Below are positions 33,474 to 41,689 of a stretch of 64,000 nucleotides of DNA, one piece after another. Made by a program: the position numbers and the translations under genes. Location of the stretch: positions 5,685,001 through 5,749,000 of the forward strand of contig NZ_CP089979.1 of assembly GCF_021389935.1 (NCBI RefSeq). Reading direction: 5' to 3'. This DNA comes from Fulvivirga ligni (lineage in GTDB: Bacteria; Bacteroidota; Bacteroidia; Cytophagales; Cyclobacteriaceae). Positions within the stretch are counted from its first letter, which is position 1. Every line of letters starts with the position of its first letter. The notes below the pieces were generated by a model. That model saw nothing but the letters and a program-made list of their open reading frames with translations, made no database searches and was not told where the DNA came from.

Positions 33474-35015
33474 TTAATATAAGTCCCAGTTTCCTTTCAA
33501 ATAATATTTATAAAGCACAGGATTGTGAATTCTGTTTACTTCTACAGAGTCAGTATTTCCCACGTAAATCCCTTTTCCAAAGGAGGTTACCAGCTGCATA
33601 GCCTCATGGTCTATCCATTTGGTATCGACATCGAACTCAAGCCTTTGCAGCGTGCCCTTTAAATCTTCATAGGGCGATTGTTTCTGCCCAAGACTCCAAC
33701 CCCACTCACCCATAGTAACCACCTGATTATGAAGTGGAACTGTATTAAAACCAGCCTCCTCCATAGTCTTAACTATGCATTTAAAAGCTCTGGTGGCAAA
33801 GTAAGGACTTGCAGCTTGTGTCACTATTACTCCCTGAGGTCTTAGCAACCTATAACAGCTTCTGTAAAACTCGTAACTATAAAGCCGCCCCAATTCTACA
33901 GTTCGTGGATCGGGTAAGTCAATAAAAATGGCATCATAAAATGACGTGTCCTTCTGAATGAATTGATAACCATCTGTATTTATCACGGTAACCCTGTCAT
34001 CCGACAGAGAATTCTGGTTTAGACCGGTGAGAATAGGATTCGTTTTAGCCAGCTCCGTCATGGCAGGATCCAGATCTACCAGTTTAATATTCTTTACCGT
34101 TGGGTATTTCAATATCTCTCGCGCTGCACAGCCATCGCCACCACCAAGCACCAGTACATTTTCAGGGTGCGGATGCAAAGTAAGTGCAGGATGTATCAAC
34201 GGCTCATGATACATAATCTCATCTCTGGTAGAAAGTTGCTGATTACCATTTAGATATAACCAGTAGTCATCTTTCCATTGAGTAATCACAATCCTTTGAT
34301 ATGGTGTTTGTTCTGTAAACACTACTTTATCTTTATACTTGGCCTGTTCTCCGTATAGGATAATCGGCTTCGTTATCACCAACCCTACCACCAGCACTAT
34401 CAATATAGCTCCACCAGAAGGGATAAGGAGTTTTTTATCTGCTGCAGACATCACCTTTTTCAAGGAGACTATCAGTAAAAGCGCAACTAAAAGATTCACC
34501 AGGCCCAGCACAAACGGAGTATACATCAAACCTAAAAATGGCAAGCCTATGAAAGCGAAAAACACCCCTCCCAGCAAACTGCCGTAGTAATCGTTCTCCA
34601 GAATTCCTGAGATATTATATTTCAGTTCCTCAAATTCATTATTGATCCGAACCACCAGCGGCACCTCCATCCCGATGAGCATACCAATACCTATGGAAAG
34701 TATATAGATCAAAGACTCATATGAGGTACTATAGGCCGACATGGTATACACCAGTAATGGAGCAAAAGACACCAATAATGACAAGGCGAATTCCACCAGC
34801 AAAAACCACTTTAGAAGATGCTGATTAAAGACTTTGCTAATTCTACTTCCCAACCCCATGGAAAAGAGCATGAGAGAAATAATCATAACCCACTGAAAGA
34901 TAGAATCTCCCAGAAAGTAAGTTGCTAATGTTGATAATATATATTCAGCCACCACACCGGAAAAACCGGTAGCAAAGATGGCCGCCTTCAAAAGTGTTGA
35001 CCTACGGGCGATCAT
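33474..35015 (-). CDS. speE: Membrane-fused spermidine synthase (polyamine aminopropyltransferase)
   Basis: 513 residues. The first 210 hold about seven membrane helices (for example VLGLVNLLVALLLIVSL). The C-terminal half is a complete aminopropyltransferase: YQRIVITQWKDDYWLYLNG, the AdoMet-binding VLVLGGGDGCAAREIL, LVDLDPAMTELA and the catalytic Asp region FIDLPDPRT, then LYSYEFYRSCYRLLRPQG. It transfers the aminopropyl group of decarboxylated AdoMet to putrescine or a related amine at the inner membrane surface. No polyamine precursor gene (ornithine or arginine decarboxylase) is nearby. Confidence 0.9.
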   Translation of the reverse strand: MIARRSTLLKAAIFATGFSGVVAEYILSTLATYFLGDSIFQWVMIISLMLFSMGLGSRISKVFNQHLLKWFLLVEFALSLLVSFAPLLVYTMSAYSTSYESLIYILSIGIGMLIGMEVPLVVRINNEFEELKYNISGILENDYYGSLLGGVFFAFIGLPFLGLMYTPFVLGLVNLLVALLLIVSLKKVMSAADKKLLIPSGGAILIVLVVGLVITKPIILYGEQAKYKDKVVFTEQTPYQRIVITQWKDDYWLYLNGNQQLSTRDEIMYHEPLIHPALTLHPHPENVLVLGGGDGCAAREILKYPTVKNIKLVDLDPAMTELAKTNPILTGLNQNSLSDDRVTVINTDGYQFIQKDTSFYDAIFIDLPDPRTVELGRLYSYEFYRSCYRLLRPQGVIVTQAASPYFATRAFKCIVKTMEEAGFNTVPLHNQVVTMGEWGWSLGQKQSPYEDLKGTLQRLEFDVDTKWIDHEAMQLVTSFGKGIYVGNTDSVEVNRIHNPVLYKYYLKGNWDLY

Positions 35016-35058
35016 ACGCTATTCATTCCCTTCAAATATCAGTTTAATTCTTCCTGGC

Positions 35059-35928
35059 TTACAGACACCAGGTAATTAGCACAGAACCTCCAATGTAAGC
35101 AAAAGCCTCAATGATGGCAGCTCCTACATTTGGTTTTTCCTGGTTTACTATTTCATCGGTTAATTTTTCACCGGGTAGCAAAATTTTATCGGTGATATAC
35201 CTCATTACTGGTAATAACAATAAACCTACCACTACTTCAAGGCCAGCTTCGCCCAGCGTTTCGCCCCAGCTTTCAAAATCTCCCATAAGTCCGAACTTTA
35301 TGAGGTTAGCCATGGCGATGATAGCTCCTGCAAAACCAATTCCTACTGCTACATTATCTTTTTCAATGTGCTCATGGATGTCATACGGTGTGATAAGGTT
35401 ATACACCCAGCCCACCAATAGTAATGCTACCTGACCTAACAACCAGAATACAACGGCAGAGATAATTCCACCTACCAGGCTGTTGCTCTCACCAGTAACC
35501 GCACCAAAAATGATAAGACCTGATGCTATAGAAACAGCTCCTTCTACTACCCCAGTACCTGCATTTTGATCCTCAATAATCTCTTTTCTTACTGAGAACT
35601 TACTCAGCAAAATCTTATCCGTGATCACAATGGAGATGTTCAAGAGCACAATAGCCAGACCACCATAAACAGAAATGACCATTACATCATTCCAAAGGCC
35701 TTGAGATGGCCCCACAATGGCACTACCAATAGCTATAAGCAGACCTACAAAATAGCCTACATGCGAAAGGCTGAAAGCCAAGTTATCTTTTTTAACCAGC
35801 TCTTCCTTTACGTTGATAGATCTATGGAAAAGTTGATAAACGAGTTTGCCTATTAGAAAGAATAAAAAGGCCAATGCTATATAAATAATGGCCTCGTATA
35901 CTACAAATGAAAATTCAGAAAGACTCAT
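35059..35928 (-). CDS. DUF350 (YjfL-like) membrane protein, duplicated domain
   Basis: 289 residues with about eight membrane helices forming two DUF350 units. Each unit starts with a pattern such as KDNLAFSLSHVGYFVGLLIAI or KDNVAVGIGFAGAIIAMANL, the hallmark DN-x-A acidic-Asn motif next to a membrane helix. It corresponds to YjfL of the enterobacterial yjfIJKLM operon. Function unknown; a channel or transporter role is often suggested. It sits between the spermidine synthase gene and two membrane-anchored unknowns in the same operon. Confidence 0.85.
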   Translation of the reverse strand: MSLSEFSFVVYEAIIYIALAFLFFLIGKLVYQLFHRSINVKEELVKKDNLAFSLSHVGYFVGLLIAIGSAIVGPSQGLWNDVMVISVYGGLAIVLLNISIVITDKILLSKFSVRKEIIEDQNAGTGVVEGAVSIASGLIIFGAVTGESNSLVGGIISAVVFWLLGQVALLLVGWVYNLITPYDIHEHIEKDNVAVGIGFAGAIIAMANLIKFGLMGDFESWGETLGEAGLEVVVGLLLLPVMRYITDKILLPGEKLTDEIVNQEKPNVGAAIIEAFAYIGGSVLITWCL

Positions 35929-35954
35929 GTCAAAGTGTTGGTTTCAGGTGAAAT

Positions 35955-36773
35955 TTATTTACCAAAGCCTCCGCTTCTGGATCTAAAAGAAGACCCGCTG
36001 GATGATCTGGAAGAACTACGCGATGTCTTGCTGTAGCTGCTGCCCGAAGAATAACTTCTGGATTTAGTGGCTGATGCCGATCTTGACACCTGACTTCTCA
36101 CCTTACTTTTAAAGGTAGATGGCTTAGACCCCCAAGTAGTAGTTTTTCCTGTATTTGAAGATGTATAGCTTCTGGTACCATAAATAGTTCTTCCTGACGG
36201 ACCATAATATGAACGACCTCTGCCGTAATAACCTCCGTAATAATCATCCCAATAGGCCCTTCTGGCCGGGTATGTCATTAAATTAAACATGGAAGAAAGG
36301 AAAGCATACTTGCCATAGAACTCCCAGAATGAAGACCCATTTCTTTCTACCCAATGGCCGTACTGAGGATTACCCACATAATTAGTATAGCCTGCCGGCG
36401 CAGCTTCTTTATGCACTACACCATCTTTTTTAGAGGCAATCTCCATACCCATATCATTCAGATGCTGCTCAAAAAACACATCTGACACGGGGTACCATTC
36501 TGTTTCCTTGGCTGTAACAGAATCACCTTCATTAGATACTATTCTATATTTATGCTTATACTGAGAATCATCCGCATCCATATCATATAGGATAATGGAA
36601 AAGTCCTGCTTATCTGATAGGGACTTGATGATATCGTCCAAAGGAGACTTTTGCCAGTTTTCCAACTGTGATGACTGTCTGTATTCGCTATCACTACGTC
36701 GACCAGAACAGGCTTTGATAATCACAAAACCTATGATCACTGCAATGATAATTTTTGCTAATCCGTTGTTCAT
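35955..36773 (-). CDS. Membrane-anchored protein with Ser/Arg-rich C-terminal tail
   Basis: 272 residues. An N-terminal helix (LAKIIIAVIIGFVIIKACSG) anchors it. Residues about 40-160 form a globular alpha/beta region (FSIILYDMDADDSQYKHKY). Then come Gly/Tyr-rich repeats (YYGGYYGRGRSYYG) and a long low-complexity Ser/Arg/Lys tail ending SSGSSFRSRSGGFGK. Such tails are often disordered and can bind anionic surfaces. Genes of this kind recur in yjf/PspA-polyamine clusters in my memory, but no function is known. Confidence 0.65.
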   Translation of the reverse strand: MNNGLAKIIIAVIIGFVIIKACSGRRSDSEYRQSSQLENWQKSPLDDIIKSLSDKQDFSIILYDMDADDSQYKHKYRIVSNEGDSVTAKETEWYPVSDVFFEQHLNDMGMEIASKKDGVVHKEAAPAGYTNYVGNPQYGHWVERNGSSFWEFYGKYAFLSSMFNLMTYPARRAYWDDYYGGYYGRGRSYYGPSGRTIYGTRSYTSSNTGKTTTWGSKPSTFKSKVRSQVSRSASATKSRSYSSGSSYSKTSRSSSRSSSGSSFRSRSGGFGK

Positions 36774-36819
36774 TTAATTAAGCTTTTGCAACACCACTTG
36801 AGTATTGCCTTAGTTACAA

Positions 36820-37440
36820 TTATTCCTGTAAGTGTTCTTCCTTTATTTCTTGTGCTATTTTATAAGCACCATCTACTAATATTTCCGCCAGATTTTCAAG
36901 CCCTTCGAATACATATTGCAGATATACAAACCTGTCTTTCAACTCGTCAGTGCCTGGTTTGTAGTAGTAATCAATGCCCTTATCAAAATTGGCAGTAATG
37001 TTTTGTCCGTAGAATTCATTAAAATCCTCTACACCCATTAAAAAGTTTTGATGTACAGAATAGAACTTACTTATTTTCTTGAAAGTCTGAATATCAATCT
37101 CTTTCAGCACACCACTGTTCATCAGAGAATTGATAATAAGAATCTGCCAGTAATCACCGTAAAGATTATACTTCGAAGGCAGATTTCTATCAGCGATCAA
37201 GCTGTCCATCTGCATATCATTAGCCTTCAGTGTCATTAAAAAGCCTTTAGCATTTTCACGTTTTCCGGACTCGTAAAAGCTCATCAGATCTTCATAAATG
37301 GCTTGATATACTTCTCTTTTTCTGGCTTCTTCTGCCTTTCTGTCTTTGTATTCATTAAGAAGGAAAGCACAAAAAACGCCGGCAAAGACAATGACAAACT
37401 CAAAAAGATATTTAAATATGGTGCGCTTAACTGACATCAA
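36820..37440 (-). CDS. Membrane-anchored helical protein of unknown function
   Basis: 206 residues. One N-terminal membrane helix (FEFVIVFAGVFCAFLLNEY) is followed by a long charged helical region (KDRKAEEARKREVYQAIYEDLMSF broken by loops), probably periplasmic or cytoplasmic coiled helices, ending KIAQEIKEEHLQE. The start of this pattern (E-x-x-I-V-x-x-G-x-x-x-A-F-x-L-N-x-x-x-x) is common to unnamed Bacteroidota proteins. It follows the DUF4178 gene by 3 bases in the PspA operon, so a role in that membrane module is likely. Confidence 0.65.
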   Translation of the reverse strand: MMSVKRTIFKYLFEFVIVFAGVFCAFLLNEYKDRKAEEARKREVYQAIYEDLMSFYESGKRENAKGFLMTLKANDMQMDSLIADRNLPSKYNLYGDYWQILIINSLMNSGVLKEIDIQTFKKISKFYSVHQNFLMGVEDFNEFYGQNITANFDKGIDYYYKPGTDELKDRFVYLQYVFEGLENLAEILVDGAYKIAQEIKEEHLQE

Positions 37441-37443
37441 TTG

Positions 37444-37995
37444 CTATTTGTCGCTAGCAGGCAATATATTCGAAATTTCAAATTCATCAATATAATACCC
37501 GGCAGAAGCTTCAAAATCCTTCTCACCCCACTGCTCTATCGTAACCAGTGTTTCACCGGCCTGATCTTCATAATCCCAGCTAATGAATTCTTCCCACGAA
37601 TCGCCTCTTCCTATGTCATGGAAATATCCCGGAGCCTCTTCTTCCAGAAGGTATCTTTTGCCATTATAATCAAAGCTGGTTGGCGGCTTTTGGTCAGATA
37701 TAATCTGCTCTGCCACAGCATCTCCAAGCGCTCTGATTTTAATTTTCTCGCAGATAGACAGGATCAGTTCATCATCTTCTTCTAAAGAAAGAAAGACCGT
37801 TTTTTCTCCATTACTGATCTTATACTCTCGGGTGAAATAATTATCGCCCCAGTCATACTCATAGATGCTTTTCACCTCCCAGGTAGAAAGATCATAGTCG
37901 AACACAAAACCTACATCCAGATCTTGCACTCTTATATCAGTGCTGTCATAATGCGGCTCCTCTTCTTTCTTCTTAAAAAAATCAAACAGACCCAT
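37444..37995 (-). CDS. DUF4178 protein
   Basis: 183 residues, soluble. An amphipathic start (MGLFDFFKKKEEEP) precedes a beta-rich domain with the DUF4178 pattern: QDLDVGFVFDYDLSTWEVKSIYEY, then YKISNGEKTVFLSLEEDDE and RYLLEEEAPGYF. DUF4178 proteins are encoded with PspA-like, DUF350 and spermidine-synthase genes in many phyla. The biochemical role is unknown. It sits 15 bases downstream of the PspA gene. Confidence 0.75.
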   Translation of the reverse strand: MGLFDFFKKKEEEPHYDSTDIRVQDLDVGFVFDYDLSTWEVKSIYEYDWGDNYFTREYKISNGEKTVFLSLEEDDELILSICEKIKIRALGDAVAEQIISDQKPPTSFDYNGKRYLLEEEAPGYFHDIGRGDSWEEFISWDYEDQAGETLVTIEQWGEKDFEASAGYYIDEFEISNILPASDK

Positions 37996-38010
37996 AGTTA
38001 TCTAATTAAA

Positions 38011-38718
38011 TTATTGGCCTTTATTTTTCATCTTCGCCTTCAACTCTTCTAATGAAGCTGATGCCTTAAAAGATTTCTCGTCTAGAGCAGAATCAATTTC
38101 ATCATCAAGACTTTTGCTCTCATTAGCAATATCACCATAAGCTTCTGCCAGAGCCTCTTGCTGAGCCACTTTTTCTTTCATTTTCTCAAGCATACTCACC
38201 GTGCTGGAGCTATCTATTCCAGACATTTGCTTATTAATCTTCTGAGTAGCCTGACTTACTCTTGAGCGAGCCTTCAGTGTACGCAACTCATTTTCGTATC
38301 TGGTGATAGAAGACTTAAGTTTTTTCACGTTAGCATCTAGCTGAGAAATGTTAGTCTCAAATCTCTGTACCTCTTCTTCAGATCTTTTAGCACTTTCAGT
38401 AGCTTCTTCTTTTCTGGTAAGCGCCTCGGTAGCTAGTCTATCAGCTTCTCCCGGATCAATATCTCCTTTTTCAGCTCTCTGCAAAAGCATGATAGCCTTC
38501 TGCTCATATGAATTAGCCGTAGCTTTATGATCGTTCAGCTCTCTCTTGCTGCGAATAGCCATAGCCTTCACCTCTGCCAGAGCTTGTAAGCTCTTATCTA
38601 AATCAATCTTTAAATCCCTAATGCCTTGTTCAGTCATTTTGATAGGATCTTCTAACTTATCTATAGCTGCGTTAGTCTCTGCTTTACCTATGGTAAATAG
38701 TCTATTAAATATTCCCAT
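38011..38718 (-). CDS. PspA/IM30-family membrane-binding protein (YjfJ-like)
   Basis: 235 residues, almost entirely coiled-coil. The N-terminus (MGIFNRLFTIGKAETNAAIDKLEDPIKMTEQGIRDL) is the typical amphipathic helix and first helix of PspA/IM30. Long heptad helices follow (AKRSEEEVQRFETNISQLD, KLKSSITRYENELRTLKAR). The family belongs to the ESCRT-III superfamily and polymerises on stressed membranes. Length and neighbours (YjfI-like upstream, DUF350 downstream) identify the YjfJ subgroup rather than the PspF-regulated PspA. Confidence 0.92.
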   Translation of the reverse strand: MGIFNRLFTIGKAETNAAIDKLEDPIKMTEQGIRDLKIDLDKSLQALAEVKAMAIRSKRELNDHKATANSYEQKAIMLLQRAEKGDIDPGEADRLATEALTRKEEATESAKRSEEEVQRFETNISQLDANVKKLKSSITRYENELRTLKARSRVSQATQKINKQMSGIDSSSTVSMLEKMKEKVAQQEALAEAYGDIANESKSLDDEIDSALDEKSFKASASLEELKAKMKNKGQ

Positions 38719-38730
38719 GTCTAAAAAATT

Positions 38731-39126
38731 TTAATTTTTTGAAAATTCAATGATTTGCGAAGCATATTCGCTCAATAATAATTCGAGAGAGTTTAGCGTT
38801 CCTTCTAACTCATTCAGGTCCAGGTTTTCTAGTTGTAGCGTATCTCTGAAAAGTACCTTTGTACCAGTTTCATCCAACACAAACGCACCATGAATGATTT
38901 CTCTATTCTTCTTTAGCAGCTCTTCAAATAAAGCCTGAGATTTTTCCTGCACCTCAAACAAAAGGCCTTCTATTATAAGAATAGGATCTTCACAATCAAT
39001 AATTAAATTAGCTATACCTGAGCCATCTCTTTCTACCACAAAGAGCTCATCATTAGCATCTTCCTGCAGAATAGTAAATTCAAGCTCTAATAAAAAGGAT
39101 TTAACCTTGTCGAAATTTGCACTCAT
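38731..39126 (-). CDS. YjfI-like (DUF2170) protein
   Basis: 131 residues, cytoplasmic. Two alpha/beta portions include FLLELEFTILQEDANDELFVVE, then LLKKNREIIHGAFVLDETGTKVLFRDTLQLENLDL, which is the DUF2170/YjfI hallmark. It is the first gene of the nine-gene minus-strand operon, 12 bases upstream of the PspA gene. YjfI-type proteins are fold relatives of YbjN/type III chaperones and may bind PspA to control its assembly (inference). Confidence 0.8.
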   Translation of the reverse strand: MSANFDKVKSFLLELEFTILQEDANDELFVVERDGSGIANLIIDCEDPILIIEGLLFEVQEKSQALFEELLKKNREIIHGAFVLDETGTKVLFRDTLQLENLDLNELEGTLNSLELLLSEYASQIIEFSKN

Positions 39127-39328
39127 TTTTAGAAAAATTTTTATATAACAAGTTTATATATTTATCGAATAAGAACATAAGATTTTCAGCAAATTCGGGT
39201 TGCTGGTGATTTGGCAAGCTGAACTGCACTAGCGAATGATCAAAATCTGTTTTTCATCAGCTAATCCACCTCTTTTTTAGGTTAAGGTCCATAAATAAAA
39301 GCATAACCCAAGCAAAATCCAAACACTA

Positions 39329-40567
39329 CTAAGCCGCCTTCTTTATTGCTGCCAAACGCGTAAGTAATGGTGGGTGAGAATAATTCACAAACACATAGGC
39401 CGGATGTGGATATAGGTTACTCAGATTATCCACTGACAATTTCTTAAGCGCCGTACCCAGCGCCTCTCCGTTATAAGTTTCAGCAGCATAAGCATCAGCC
39501 TCAAACTCGTTCTTTCTACTTAAAACATTCATTGCTATGCCTAAAAGTTTGGAAATTGGAGAGTAAAGCATGCCAAAGGCCAACAGATTCAAATGGATAC
39601 CTAGTTGCTCAGCTCCCAAAGCCAGTGATAAGTTTTCATTATAAATCATTAAAGACATCACATAAAGCATAACTCCTACTTGAAGTATAGAAAGTATAAA
39701 ACTTAGCACAATGTGTTTCTTTTTGAAATGCCCTACCTCATGAGCCAACACTGCCACCAGCTCATCTGTGGTATGATTATTTATGAGCGTATCATAGAGC
39801 ACAATCTTTTTCTTCTTGCCTATGCCTGAAAAGAAAGCATTAGCCTTGTTAGAACGCTTAGAGCCATCTATTACAAAAATGTTATCTAATGGAAAATTAA
39901 CCGTGGCACTGTAATCTTTAATAGCAGATTTTAAATCACCGTCTTCAAGAGGTGTTAACTTATTAAACAGCGGAAGAATAAGCGAAGTATAAAACATATT
40001 AGCACCGAATATAAATAGCGCCGCCACACCCCAGAAATAAAGCCAGAACTCCGCTCCAATATTCAATATCAGATAAAGAAGCAACCCGATCAGACCTCCA
40101 CCAACTATCGCAGTAAGTGCATAACCCTTAATTTTATCTATGACAAAAGTTTTAGGTGTTGTTTTATTAAATCCAAAACGCTCTTCTATCACAAAAGTGC
40201 TATACCATTGAAATGGAATATTAATGACATCAGACACTACGTACATAAGCCCGAAATAAGCCAGCGAAAGCCACACTTCATTATCGAAATACGGTCTTAG
40301 CAATGTATCCAAATAACCAAATCCTCCAAGACTCAACATAAGAAATGAAATGATAAAACTAAAAGAGCTTGTTAGGAATGAAAATCGCGTCAAAGTCTTC
40401 TTATACTCTAATGATTTTCGATACTTTTCTTCATTATAAAAGCTAGATATTTCCGGAGGCACTGTACTCTTACTTGCTTTCAGATTTGTGTAATCCAAAA
40501 CCTGTTCCAGCACGAAATCGAAAGTAATAATTCCAAGTATGATATATAGTATAATCTGTGGTTGCAT
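39329..40567 (-). CDS. M48-family zinc metalloprotease (Ste24-like)
   Basis: 412 residues with seven or so membrane helices, the length and layout of CAAX prenyl protease 1. The zinc site is LAHEVGHFKKKH (HExxH, near residue 275), and the third ligand is the Glu in NEFEADAYAAE. FVIDGSKRSNKANAFFSGIG precedes the site as usual. In bacteria these enzymes cleave membrane or misfolded proteins. The gene stands alone, with a TAGATTTG promoter element 18 bases upstream. Confidence 0.92.
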   Translation of the reverse strand: MQPQIILYIILGIITFDFVLEQVLDYTNLKASKSTVPPEISSFYNEEKYRKSLEYKKTLTRFSFLTSSFSFIISFLMLSLGGFGYLDTLLRPYFDNEVWLSLAYFGLMYVVSDVINIPFQWYSTFVIEERFGFNKTTPKTFVIDKIKGYALTAIVGGGLIGLLLYLILNIGAEFWLYFWGVAALFIFGANMFYTSLILPLFNKLTPLEDGDLKSAIKDYSATVNFPLDNIFVIDGSKRSNKANAFFSGIGKKKKIVLYDTLINNHTTDELVAVLAHEVGHFKKKHIVLSFILSILQVGVMLYVMSLMIYNENLSLALGAEQLGIHLNLLAFGMLYSPISKLLGIAMNVLSRKNEFEADAYAAETYNGEALGTALKKLSVDNLSNLYPHPAYVFVNYSHPPLLTRLAAIKKAA

Positions 40568-40584
40568 ATCTGTTATTTAAAGAC

Positions 40585-40592
40585 CAAATCTA
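40585..40592 (-). promoter_or_regulatory. Candidate -7 element for the M48 protease gene
   Basis: On the minus strand the sequence reads TAGATTTG, matching the Bacteroidota -7 consensus TAnnTTTG, 18 bases upstream of the ATG at 40567. No good TTG -33 box is seen at the usual distance. Confidence 0.4.
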
Positions 40593-40744
40593 GCAATTAT
40601 TTGGCACTTCCAGTGATCCCATTTTGAGAAAATATCTCATTTCGAGAAAGTAAGCTATAAAAAACCCTCGCTTTTTAGGCCAAAATCAATATTTCCTGTC
40701 ATGGTACATAATTTGGTATAGGACAATTACATTTTTTAAACTTA

Positions 40745-40873
40745 ATGGCACGAGGTAATAATTTTTTCAAATCAATAATCAAAATACTTAGGCACCCCTA
40801 CATAGTGCCTATAGTGGTTTTTATTCTTGGTGCCGTAACGATTCTCATAGAGGTTTTCCTACTCGTTTACTAG
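40745..40873 (+). CDS. Possible 42-residue membrane protein
   Basis: ATG at 40745 to TAG at 40871-40873. The product is MARGNNFFKSIIKILRHP followed by a membrane helix (YIVPIVVFILGAVTILIEVF) and LLVY. The basic N-terminus and single helix are typical of a real small membrane protein. It lies alone upstream of the sdh promoter, in an otherwise empty 413-base gap. It was too short for routine ORF calling. No homologue recalled with certainty. Confidence 0.5.
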   Translation: MARGNNFFKSIIKILRHPYIVPIVVFILGAVTILIEVFLLVY

Positions 40874-40908
40874 AGCTATTTAGAATCTTTTAAAATAGTA
40901 TAGTTAGA

Positions 40909-40939
40909 TTGTTTGATAAACGTCTGGCATGTACCTTTG
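40909..40939 (+). promoter_or_regulatory. Bacteroidota-type promoter of sdhCAB
   Basis: TTG at 40909-40911, a 20-base spacer, and TACCTTTG at 40932-40939 match the consensus TTG-N19-21-TAnnTTTG exactly. The start codon of sdhC is 42 bases further on, leaving a leader of about 35 bases. Confidence 0.75.
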
Positions 40940-40980
40940 ACTGCAACTAATTGTTACAGCTTAAATATCAAATTACACAA

Positions 40981-41664
40981 ATGAGTTGGTTCACAAACGC
41001 TATTTCTAGCACCCTGGGAAGAAAGCTTCTCATGGCTTTAACAGGATTATTTTTAATCATCTTTTTAGTGGTACACCTGATTGGTAATTTCCAGTTATTA
41101 CATCATGATGATGGACAGGCATTTAACGTGTATGCCAGCTTCATGACGTCAAACCCGCTAATAAAGACAACATCTTACTTACTTTATGCCACATTTATCA
41201 TACACATTGTATGGGCTATTATGCTTACTGTGCATAATAAAAAAGCCCGTCCTGTAGGATATGCGGTATCTAGAAGCTCTACTAACAGCACATGGAGCTC
41301 AAGAAACATGGGTTTATTAGGAACTATCATCTTTATTTTCCTTGTAATCCACTTGAAAAACTTCTGGTATGCCATGCACTGGGGGCCAATCCCTTCAGTA
41401 TCTTATGATGGCGAGTCTTATAGAAACCTATATGATGTTACCAGCAAAGCTTTTTCAGTGTGGTACATCGTGGTATTCTATGTAGCTTCTATGATTGCAC
41501 TCATGTTCCATTTATATCATGGCTTTAGCAGTGCATTCCAGACTTTAGGATTAAATCATCCAAAGTACAACCCGCTGATAAAAGGAGTAGGATATGCATT
41601 TGCAATCATAGTTCCAGCACTATTTGCTGCTATTCCTATTATCATGTTTTATCAAAGTATGTAA
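40981..41664 (+). CDS. sdhC: Succinate dehydrogenase cytochrome b subunit
   Basis: The frame is open from a TTG at 40951, but the ATG at 40981 (MSWFTNAISSTLGRKLLMAL) fits the promoter and family, giving 227 residues. Five membrane helices carry His residues that would bind two hemes (FLVVHLIGNFQLL, YATFIIHIVWAI, LVIHLKNFWYAMH, ALMFHLYHGFSS). It anchors the dehydrogenase and passes electrons to menaquinone. First gene of sdhCAB. Confidence 0.93.
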   Translation: MSWFTNAISSTLGRKLLMALTGLFLIIFLVVHLIGNFQLLHHDDGQAFNVYASFMTSNPLIKTTSYLLYATFIIHIVWAIMLTVHNKKARPVGYAVSRSSTNSTWSSRNMGLLGTIIFIFLVIHLKNFWYAMHWGPIPSVSYDGESYRNLYDVTSKAFSVWYIVVFYVASMIALMFHLYHGFSSAFQTLGLNHPKYNPLIKGVGYAFAIIVPALFAAIPIIMFYQSM

Positions 41665-41689
41665 AAAAGAACTATTAAAAGCTTGATAG

